Assembly (NCBI RefSeq): GCF_051020765.1
Contig: NW_027469200.1
Location: forward strand, 124,001 to 188,000
Direction of reading: 5' to 3'
DNA length: 64,000 nucleotides
Source of the DNA: Lasioglossum baleicum
Taxonomy: Eukaryota > Arthropoda > Insecta > Hymenoptera > Halictidae
Positions 51,061 to 59,100 of this stretch are shown here, in pieces (positions within the stretch are counted from its first letter, which is position 1; each line of letters opens with the position of its first letter). Position numbers and translations under genes: made by a program. A model generated the notes under the pieces. It was not told where the DNA came from, made no database searches, and saw only the letters and a list, made by a program, of their open reading frames with translations.

Positions 51061-53595
51061 ATAAACAATTATCGTCCCCCCCCCCTCAACGGGGCGCCGT
51101 AAAATTATCAAACGTTGACCGGATCGCGGTGATAAAAAGTTTGGGGAGCACTGCTGTAAAGCACAAGTGAAAGCTTTTGGATTCGAAGAATTGCAAGCTG
51201 TTATTATCACCACTGGTCCAGCGAAACGTGAGAATTAAGCTGTACAATCCAATATTGCACCAACACAGAGTGGAACCCGCGCAGGATTTCGTTCTCCAAC
51301 CGAAGCTGAGAAGATCGAGTTCGAAGAATACGCGGCCATCAACAGAGGGTATTTCGATTCGTCGGAGGACGACGTGATGAAGTAAAATCGGAATTTATGC
51401 TGCGCGGCTCACCGTCTCACCGGCGAGAAGTGGTCGAAGCCACCGTAACAATATAAACAATTGACGCCCCCCCCCCCTCATCGAGGCGCCGTAAAATTAT
51501 CAAACGTTGCCCTGTCCGCGGCTATAAAATGGTTGGGGAGCACTGCTGTTAAGCACAAGTGAAAGCCTTTGGATTCGAAGAATTACAAGCTCGCATTTTC
51601 ACCACTGGTCTAACGAAATGTGAGAATTAAGCTGTATAACCTAATATTTCACCAACACAGAATGGATCCACGCGCAGGATCTCGTTCTCCAACCGAAGCT
51701 GAGATGGACGCGTTCGAGGAATACGCAACCATCCACAAAGGAGGGTATTTCGATTCGTCGGAGAACGACCTGATAAAGAAAAATTGGAATTTATTCTGCA
51801 AGGCTCTCCGTCTCACTGCTGAGACGGGGCCGAAGCCTCCGCAAAAATATAAACAATTATCGTCCCCCCCCCCCCTCAACGGGGCGCGGTAAAATTATCA
51901 AACGTTGACCGGTTCGCGATTATAAAAAGTTTGGGGAGCACTGCTGTAAAGCACAAGTGAAAGCTTTTGGATTCGAAGAATTGCAAGCTGTTATTATCAC
52001 CACTGGTCCAGCGAAACGTGAGAATTAAGCTGTACAACCCAATCTTGCACCAACACAGCGTGGAACCAGGCGCGGGATCTCGTTCTCCAACAGAAGCAGA
52101 GATGGACGCGTTCGAAGAATACGCGACCATCCACAAAGGGTATTTCGATTCGTCGGAGGACGACGTGATGAAGTAAAATTGGAATTTATTCTCCGAGGCT
52201 CACCGTCTCAGCGGCGAGAAGTGGTCGAAGCCACCGTAACAATATAAACAATTGACGCCCCTCCCTCATCGAGGCGCCTTAAAATTATCAAACGTTGCCC
52301 TGTCCGCGGCTTTAAAATGGTTGGGGAGCACTGCTGTTAAGCAGAAGTGAAAGATTATGGATTCGAAGAATTGCAAGGACGCATTTTCACCACAGGTCTA
52401 GCGAAACCTCAGAATAAAGCTGCGCAACCCAATATTTCACCAACAGAGAATGGATCCACACGCAGGATCTCGTTCTCCAACCGAAGCTGAGATGGACGCG
52501 TTCGAGGAATACGCAACCATCCACAAAGGAGGGTATTTCGATTCGTCGGAGAACGACCTTATAATGAAAAATTGGAATTTATTCTGCAAGGCCCTCCGTC
52601 TCACTGCTGAGACGGGGCCGAAGCCTCCGCAGAAATATAAACAATTATCGTCCCCCCCTCAACGGGGCGCGGTAAAATTATCAAACGTTGACCGGTTCGC
52701 GATTATAAAATTTTGGGGATCACTGCTGTAAAGCACAAGTGAAAGCTTTTGGATTCGAAGAATTGCATGGTGTTATTATCACCACTGGTCCAGCGAAACG
52801 TGAGAATTAAGCTGTACAGTCCAATATTGCACCAACACAGAGTGGAACCCGCGCAGGATTTCGTTCTCCAACCGAAGCTGAGATGGACGCGTTCGAAGAA
52901 TACGCGGCCATCAACAAAGGGTATTTCGATTCGTCGGAGGACGACGTGATGAAGTAAAATTGGAATTTATTCTGCGCGGCTCACCGTCTCACCGGCGAGA
53001 AGTGGTCGAAGCCACCGTAACAATATAAACAATTGACGCCCCCCCCCCTCATCGAGGCGCAGTAAAATTATCAAACGTTGCCCTGTCCGCGGCTATAAAA
53101 TGGTTGCGGAGCACTGCTGTTAAGCTCAAGTGAAAGCCTTTTGATTCGAAGAATTGCAAGCTCGCATTTTCACCACTGGTCTAACGAAATGTGAGAATTA
53201 AGCTGTATAACCCAATATTGCACCAACACAGAGTGCAACCACGCGCAGGATCTCGTTCTCCAACCGAAGCAGAGATGGACGCGTTCGAGGAATACGCAAC
53301 CATCCACAAAGGAGGGTATTTCGATTCGTCGGAGAACGACCTGATAAAGTAAAATTGGAATTGATTCTGCAAGGCTCTCCGTCTCACTGCTGAGACGGGG
53401 TCGAAGCCTCCGCAAAAATATAAACAATTATCGTCCCCCCCTCAACGGGGCGCGGTAAAATTATCAAACGTTGACCGGTTCGCGATTATAAAATTTTGGG
53501 GATCACTGCTGTAAAGCACAAGTGAAAGCTTTTGGATTCGAAGAATTGCATGGTGTTATTATCACCACTGGTCCAGCGAAACGTGAGAATTAAGC
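51061..53595. repeat. Satellite dimers up to the retrotransposon
   Basis: These are A/B and A/C dimers. The dimer at 52749-53532 and the one starting at 53533 share GAATTGCATGGTGTTATT. The second one is cut at 53595 by the retrotransposon and continues at 62853. The monomer near 51967-52176 is another A-type with GAGATGGACGCGTTCGAAG and keeps the MDAFEEY frame to the usual TAA. Confidence 0.82.
53592..53595. other. Target site duplication AAGC, left
   Basis: The four bases before the LTR are AAGC and the four after the element are AAGC. Other monomers read GAATTAAGCTGTACA with a single AAGC, which confirms a 4-bp duplication, within the usual 4-6 bp for Ty3/gypsy integrases. Confidence 0.9.
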
Positions 53596-53596
53596 T

Positions 53597-53627
53597 GTAA
53601 CAGACCTGCACCGGGCAGGCCTGTTAC
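53597..53627. other. Hairpin at LTR start
   Basis: GTAACAG (53597-53603) pairs with CTGTTAC (53621-53627) and inside it CCTGC (53605-53609) pairs with GCAGG (53615-53619). There is one A-C mismatch and a 5-nt loop ACCGG. The outer arm overlaps the terminal bases recognised by integrase. The same structure is at 61621-61651 in the 3' LTR. Confidence 0.7.
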
Positions 53628-53833
53628 TAGTAGAACCGGATATCAAGGCGCGCCGAAACGAACCGAGCCGAGCCGAAAGGGGACCGAACCGAACCGCCGC
53701 GCACACTCGATACGCGCCCCGCGCCGCGCGACCACCGCGCCACGAAACCGATACCGACGGGAAGGAGTCGACAGTGTTTCCCCCCACGCGTACGGAAATC
53801 GACGAAGAACGTTCTAGAAGCCGAGATCGCATC

Positions 53834-53841
53834 TATAAAAG
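53834..53841 (+). promoter_or_regulatory. LTR TATA box
   Basis: TATAAAAG in a GC-rich context, 239 bp into the 5' LTR. It is the only clear TATA box of the LTR and would place the RNA start about 25-35 bp downstream, near 53860-53875. That start is inferred. Confidence 0.65.
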
Positions 53842-54070
53842 GCGCCACACGCCCCGGGAGAGCTCTTCTTAGCCGAGACGATACTAAGAGAAGATCGTTA
53901 CGATTAGTATTCCTGTAAGTATCCTTTCCGGTGAAGAACCACATTTCCCTGAACAGAATACGGCGCACCGCCATTTTGTCAACCAGTGTTCCCGTTCCAT
54001 GGAGGCATTCCACCGGTGACGAACTACGTTCCACCGCAGCAGGGTAAGGCGCACCGTCGCCCTGAAAGGC

Positions 54071-54510
54071 CAAGGTGTACCACCAGCCTCCTCGTCACGA
54101 CGTACCGTCCACGAGAACGACCGACGAGCACGATGAACCATCACTCGTCGCCGTAGAACCGCCTGAGAGGACGTAAACGCACGGTGAACCACCACGTTGA
54201 AGTCCGACCGACCCGACTCAGGCAGGGAGCCCTCCTCCCTTCCCGAAAATGTCCTTTTTCCCGTAGCATAGCCAGAGCACGACGTACCGTCACTCTATTC
54301 ACCAAGGTGTACCACCAGCGAGCTTGTTAAGGCGAACCGTCGACAAGAACGAACGGCGAGCACGACGAACCGTCACTCGCCGCCGTAGAACCGCCCGAGA
54401 GGATCATGACGTACGGCGAACCGCCACGTCACATATCCGACCGACCTGACTCGGGCAGGGGTTTCCTGGCCTTCTGATCCTTCCGTTTACCTGTCCCGAA
54501 AATACATCCG
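54071..54510. repeat. Imperfect duplication inside the LTR
   Basis: CAAGGTGTACCACCAGC occurs at 54071 and 54303 (232 bp apart). Both copies continue with GAGCACGA-GAACC-TCACTCG, CCGTAGAACCGCC and CCGACCGACC-GACTC in the same order. Spacing grows to 253 bp by the CCCGAAAAT motif (54242 and 54495), so small insertions followed the duplication. Present in both LTRs. Confidence 0.75.
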
Positions 54511-54828
54511 CGTCGCGTCCGAGAAAGTAACGCGTTTCGTACCTGAAAACCGTGACGTGCGCGTCCGAGAAAAGTACTCGTAATCGTATCCGAAAGTCGC
54601 GGTTACCGAATGAACATTCGCGACGAGCGAATCCAGAAAACCGCGGTCGTGAACGCGCCGGTAGCGAGCATCGTCAGTGAAACCGCCTGTGTCGTTATTT
54701 CGAAACCCGCGTATCGCGTCCAGTTCCCCATCGACCTTTTCCTCTCGTTGAACATCGAACTCTGGATCGGCGAGCTATAAGGACGAAGAGGAAGTCTCCG
54801 AACGTGACGACGAAACCTGGTTGTTACA

Positions 54829-54846
54829 TGGCGCCCGAACAGGGAC
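54829..54846 (+). promoter_or_regulatory. Primer binding site, tRNA-Lys type
   Basis: TGGCGCCCGAACAGGGAC directly follows the 5' LTR. It is complementary to the 3' end of tRNA-Lys(UUU), the primer used by lentiviruses; insect gypsy elements also prime with tRNA-Lys. It starts minus-strand DNA synthesis. Confidence 0.93.
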
Positions 54847-55078
54847 TTGGCGTGCGTAAATCGGACATAGTGAACATAACGAACACGTGGCAAACGGGAC
54901 AAAGTGAGGTTTACCGGTCGCTGCCCGGTAAAAGCGAAAAGTGAAAAGTGCGACATCTAGTGACACCGGATCGCGAACGGACCGCGGAACGGTCGTCAGA
55001 GAGTACCGCGCGCGACATCTCCCGGGAAAGTGAGACACTACGCGATGTCGATGTGCCGATTCGGAAAGTACGGCGGGT
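54847..55078 (+). other. Untranslated leader before gag
   Basis: These 232 bp lie between the primer site and the gag ATG. A GTG-started frame (54948-55379) overlaps gag in another phase and is judged spurious. I see no known packaging motif. Confidence 0.6.
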
Positions 55079-56137
55079 ATGCGGAAATTTTCGTTACGGC
55101 CAACTAAACGACGGGTCACTGCCGAGTTACAGAGAAGAAATTTGCCGATCCCGGACCGACAGAGTGGCCTGCAGCGAAGCTGGGACGAGATTATACGGGA
55201 ACAGACCGAACAGTTGTTCGATATGGCTTCCGAGAAGAGCGATCTCACGCCGGGCGCGTCGAAAACCGACAGACCCCGCGCGCCGGACGCAGTCGAGGAA
55301 AGTTTCGGTGCAATCCAGATGCGTAAGTCCGGATGCACTACCGACGGAAAGGAACCATACGCGTTTCTGGAACGCGTGAGCGAACTCCGAAGAACATTCC
55401 GCTTGTCGGACCAGGATCTACTCCTAGGCATACCCGAACTTGTACGAGGGGACGCGCAAGATTGGTACCGAAACAACGAGGACCAAATTACATCCTGGGC
55501 CTCATTCAGTGAAAAATTTTTGGCCTTTTTCACGCCACTCCAGACCCGTTTACAAAAGGAACGCGAGGCGCGGTCGCGGACACAACGCCCCGGGGAACCG
55601 TTTCACCTGTTTCTGAACGCATTGCTCACGAAGTTGCGAAGAGCACAGATTCCGGCCGACGAGCATCTGGAAACAGCGTACGAGAACATGCTGCCGGACT
55701 ACGCGATGCTGATAAACAGTGATAATCTCACCGACCTGAACGACTTGCTGCGGCAGGTGCAGCGGATCGAAATGGCCCTGGAACGGAAGACTAAGATGGA
55801 ACGAACGGGCCCGAATCCCGTGGCCACCACTACGCTAGCCGGATCCACACCAGAGGCCCACGGCTCGCAGCATGCGACGACGCCGACCGTGACCGGGAAC
55901 CCACGACCGCGAGTGAACCCGCCGACGATGATACCGGAAAACCCCGGGGAATACAGCCCAATCACGCATTGTTGGCGCTGTAAGCAAAGGGGACACGTGC
56001 GTTTCGAGTGCCGGAATAAATATCGAAAATTCTGTTCACGCTGCGGACGCGACGGGGTGCTCACCCGCGAGTGCCACCCGCCGGGAAACGGCCTGCGGGG
56101 CCCACAACCGATGGGCGAGTACCGGCCCCCACAATAA
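55079..56137 (+). CDS. gag: Gag polyprotein of LTR retrotransposon
   Basis: Gag forms the cytoplasmic particle and binds element RNA. The 352-residue frame starts at a true ATG, the first in this frame with a full gag body after it. Residues about 90-235 look like the retrotransposon gag capsid region (conserved aromatics in DAQDWYRNN and SWASFSEKFLAFF). Residues 240-295 are a Pro/Thr-rich linker. A CCHC zinc knuckle follows (C298, C301, H306, C311). A second knuckle-like set (C319, C322, C332) has Val327 where His is expected. The frame ends at TAA 56135-56137, overlapping pol by about 118 bp. At codons 336-337 (GGA AAC) lies the slippery site that lets some ribosomes continue into pol. Family assignment is firm from context and zinc knuckle; the capsid boundaries are estimated. 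Confidence 0.92.
   Translation: MRKFSLRPTKRRVTAELQRRNLPIPDRQSGLQRSWDEIIREQTEQLFDMASEKSDLTPGASKTDRPRAPDAVEESFGAIQMRKSGCTTDGKEPYAFLERVSELRRTFRLSDQDLLLGIPELVRGDAQDWYRNNEDQITSWASFSEKFLAFFTPLQTRLQKEREARSRTQRPGEPFHLFLNALLTKLRRAQIPADEHLETAYENMLPDYAMLINSDNLTDLNDLLRQVQRIEMALERKTKMERTGPNPVATTTLAGSTPEAHGSQHATTPTVTGNPRPRVNPPTMIPENPGEYSPITHCWRCKQRGHVRFECRNKYRKFCSRCGRDGVLTRECHPPGNGLRGPQPMGEYRPPQ
55970..56011 (+). other. CCHC zinc knuckle in Gag
   Basis: This encodes C-x2-C-x4-H-x4-C (CWRCKQRGHVRFEC), the RNA-binding nucleocapsid motif. A degenerate second copy follows at residues 319-332 without the histidine. Confidence 0.9.
56083..56129 (+). promoter_or_regulatory. -1 ribosomal frameshift signal, gag to pol
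   Basis: The heptamer G GGA AAC lies at 56083-56089 with codon boundaries matching the gag frame (56084 and 56087 start gag codons). After a 7-nt spacer (56090-56096), GGGGCC (56097-56102) can pair with GGCCCC (56124-56129) around a 21-nt loop. The pol frame is -1 relative to gag, as this signal requires. G GGA AAC is a known retroviral type of slippery site. Efficiency and a possible pseudoknot cannot be judged by eye. Confidence 0.82.
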
Positions 56138-59100
56138 AATATACACCACGCCCGTTATTACCAATACTAATTTGCGGCCGGGAAATCGACGCCCTGCTCG
56201 ACACCGGATCCCAGATCTCCTGCATCAACGCCGAGGTACTCGACTGGGCAATGCAAGAAGGCCGTCGGCCCGCGACACCGGCCAACGGCATAAGCTTGGC
56301 GGACGGTTCCGCAATGCAACCGACCGGTGTCATTCAACTGCCGTTTTGTACCATGGGCTACGAGTGGTTACAGAATTTTACGGTGCTGCCGAACATGGGC
56401 CCTCCGGTGTTACTAGGCATACAGGCTATCGCAGCACTCCAGCTGGAATTGAAACCGCCAGTAAACGTTGCCTCATGGCCCGCCGACTGCAGAGCGGAAC
56501 CCTGCCAGGAAATGGGTCTCCGTGTGCCCAGGGAAGCGGACAGAAGCGAGTTCGAAAGGTTCCTGGGCACCGAAATGAAACTGTTCAACGATGTCCCGGG
56601 CCGCACCACCCTGACCGAACACCGGATTAAGTTGCTAGACGAGACACCGCTCAAACAGCGGTACCAGCCCCGGAACCCGGCGATGCAGAGCATCATTAAC
56701 GAGGAGGTCGAAAAGATGCTAACCGAAGGGGTGATCGAACCATCCAGTAGCCCCTGGAGTTCACCGGTGGTGGTAGTGAAGAAAAAGGACGGGAAACCAC
56801 GCTTCTGCGTAGACTTCCGCCGCCTCAACGAGAGAACGGAGAAGGACGCCTACCCGCTACCACACATACAGGCCACCCTCGACAAACTCCGGGGAGCAAA
56901 ATTCCTGACGACATTAGACCTGAAGAGCGGCTATTGGCAAGTACCACTGGAGGCCACTAGCCGACCGCTCACCGCCTTCACGGTCCCCGGAAAGGGCCTG
57001 TTCCAGTTCAGGGTCATGCCGTTCGGCCTACACTCCGCCCCCGCGACGTTCCAACGATTGCTCGACCGCGTCATCGGCCCCGAGTTGGAGCCATACGCGT
57101 TCGCCTACCTGGACGACATCATTATCGTCAGTGCCACCCTCGAAGAACACCGGGAGCATTTACGGGAAGTGTTCCGGCGGCTCCGAGCCGCCGGGCTGAG
57201 ACTAAACCCGGAGAAATGCCGGTTCTGCGTCAGCAGCCTGAGGTACCTGGGACACATAGTAGACCAGCAAGGGATCCGTACCGACCCGGAGAAAACAAGT
57301 GCCATCGCACAGTTCCCAGCGCCAAAAACTATCCGCGAAGTACGACGCTTCCACGGAATGGCATCGTGGTACCGGAGGTTCGTGCCCAACTTCGCGGAAA
57401 TCATGGAGCCAATTGCGCAACTCACCCGGAAGAATGCGAAGTGGCGGTGGACCGAAGCCGAGGAGAAAGCGTTCCAGACAATGAAGAGAAAGCTAGTCAC
57501 CGCACCGGTACTCGCATGCCCGGACTTCACGCGACCGTTTACGTTGCAAACGGACGCCAGTGACCACGGCCTGGGCGCCGTACTCACGCAGGGCAACGAC
57601 GCTGAAGAACGGGTCATTGCGTACGCCAGTCACACGATGAGCAAACCAGAAAGGAATTACAGCGCCACCGAGAAAGAATGCCTGGCAGTACTCTGGGGCA
57701 TCCGTAAAATGAAGCCATACCTCGAGGGGTACCGCTTCACCGTCGTCACCGATCACCAGGCGCTCCGCTGGATGCGACAGATTGATAATCCGACAGGGCG
57801 ACTAGCGAGGTGGGCCCTCGAATTACAGCAATATGACTTCGACGTCAAGTACCGCCCGGGAAAGCTGAACCACGTGGCCGACGCCCTATCCAGAATCGAG
57901 CACGCACCCGGCGTTAGCTTGCTCGGACCGAAACCCCGGAGGGACACGTGGTACACAAAGAAAGTCGAGGAGGTGAAAAAGAACCCCGCCGCCGTACCAG
58001 AATTCCAGCTCAGGGAAGGAAAACTCTACCGCCGAATACTGCACCAGTTAGATTATAACGAACCGGAGACCAGCAACGCGTGGAAACTATGCGTACCGAC
58101 AGGAGAACGGGAGGCGATCCTCAAGAAATTCCACGACGACCCGACAGCGGGACACCTGGGGCTGGCCAAGACAATAGTACGGGTCGCCAAATACTTTTAT
58201 TGGCCGGGGATGTTCAGAGAAGTCGCACGTTATGTGCGAAACTGCAACAATTGCCAGCGGTACAAGACCCCGCCGAAACCGCCGCCAGGACTCCTGCACG
58301 CGAGCCCAGGAACACAACCGTGGCACACGGTATCAGTCGACCTGGTCGGACCGCTGCCAAGGTCGCGCCAAGGCCACATCTGGCTACTAGTTAGCCTAGA
58401 CAGATTCACGAAGTGGGTAGAACTCACGGCGCTCCGGAAAGCCACCAGTACCGCAGTTGCCGCCGCCGTACAGAGGGAGGTCATATTACGTCATGGGGCG
58501 CCGAAGGTAATCATCTCGGACAACGGCCGACAATTCGTAGGCGAACCATTCACTGCACTCCTACGTGCAGCTGGCATTGAACACCGGAGGACGCCGCCAT
58601 ACGCCCCCCACTGTAACCCGGTCGAAAGGGCGAACAAAGTCGTAAAGACGATGCTGGCACAGTACACCGGGAACCACCACAACCGGTGGGACGAGAAATT
58701 GGATGAGGCCAGGTTCGCGATCAACACCGCCCGACACGAGGCCACCGGTTACAGCCCAGCGTACTTGAACCAGGGACGAGAATTGCGGATTCCAGGACAG
58801 CCAGAACCCGATGAATCGACGACACCACCGCAACAACGTTGGAGAAACCTCCGAGACGCACAGGAACTGGCGAGGCTACACCTGGCACAGGCATTCGGCC
58901 GACAGGAACATTATTATAACCTACGCCGAAGAGACTGGAGACCGGCGGCCGGGGACACGGTGTGGAAAAAGGAACACACGTTGTCCGATAAGGGAGCGGG
59001 CATTGCCGCCAAACTGTCGCCGAAATACAGCGGCCCGTATACGGTCGGCCGAATCGTGTCACCGGTAATCGTTGACCTACGCGACACAAGTCGGCGCTGG

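Larger units (their letters stand above)
1..53595. repeat. Satellite DNA array, ~391-bp monomer, left part
   Basis: The whole stretch is head-to-tail copies of one monomer of about 391 bp, easily followed by the anchor GGATTCGAAGAATTGCAAG (for example near 128, 517, 909, 1301, 1693). Every monomer has the same landmarks in order: the anchor, a CACCAACACAGAGTGGA segment, a GATGGACGCGTTCGA segment, a TTGGAATTTATTCTGC segment, ATATAAACAATT, a run of 6-15 C, AAATTATCAAACGTTG, a TATAAAA box and CACAAGTGAAAG. Subtypes differ by about 10-25 percent by eye, while copies of the same larger block are almost identical, the usual sign of higher-order repeats kept similar by unequal exchange or amplification. 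A-type monomers carry AAGCTT and B-types mostly do not, so HindIII should release dimers. No host gene, rRNA or tRNA was seen. Centromeric or pericentromeric location is inferred, not shown. Confidence 0.97.
53596..54828 (+). repeat. 5' long terminal repeat
   Basis: It is 1,233 bp long, starting TGTAACAGACC and ending CTGGTTGTTACA, and matches the 3' LTR at an offset of 8,024 with no difference seen by eye. It starts with a 31-nt hairpin and has a TATAAAAG box at 53834. It also contains an imperfect internal duplication beginning at 54071 and 54303. I see no AATAAA inside the LTR. Reverse-strand open frames in it (for example 53627-54073) are shadows of GC-rich sequence. Confidence 0.97.

Noticed and set aside
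1..53595. Dozens of 60-133 codon open frames on both strands of the array
   Set aside because: They are the same few satellite frames repeated every 391 or 783 bp; many start with TTG or GTG and shift frame with C-tract length. No gene structure supports them, apart from the special case at 20551-20886.
1..53595. CRISPR array
   Set aside because: The repeats are contiguous 391-bp monomers without unique spacers, in a eukaryotic context.
53596..53606. Placing the LTR start one repeat earlier because the flank reads TGTACAG and the LTR starts TGTAACAG
   Set aside because: Comparison with the 3' LTR start at 61620 and with uninterrupted monomers fixes the boundary at 53596 with AAGC as the duplication.
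53627..54073. 148-codon reverse-strand frame in each LTR
   Set aside because: It is identical in both LTRs only because the LTRs are identical; no domain, and it would run against the LTR promoter.
54948..55379. 143-codon forward frame overlapping the gag start
   Set aside because: GTG start, different phase from gag, no domain; gag in the overlapping frame has capsid-like and zinc-knuckle features.
54775..55533. 252-codon reverse-strand frame across the LTR end and gag start
   Set aside because: It lies antisense to the primer site and gag, has no recognisable domain and is explained by GC-rich sequence with few stops.
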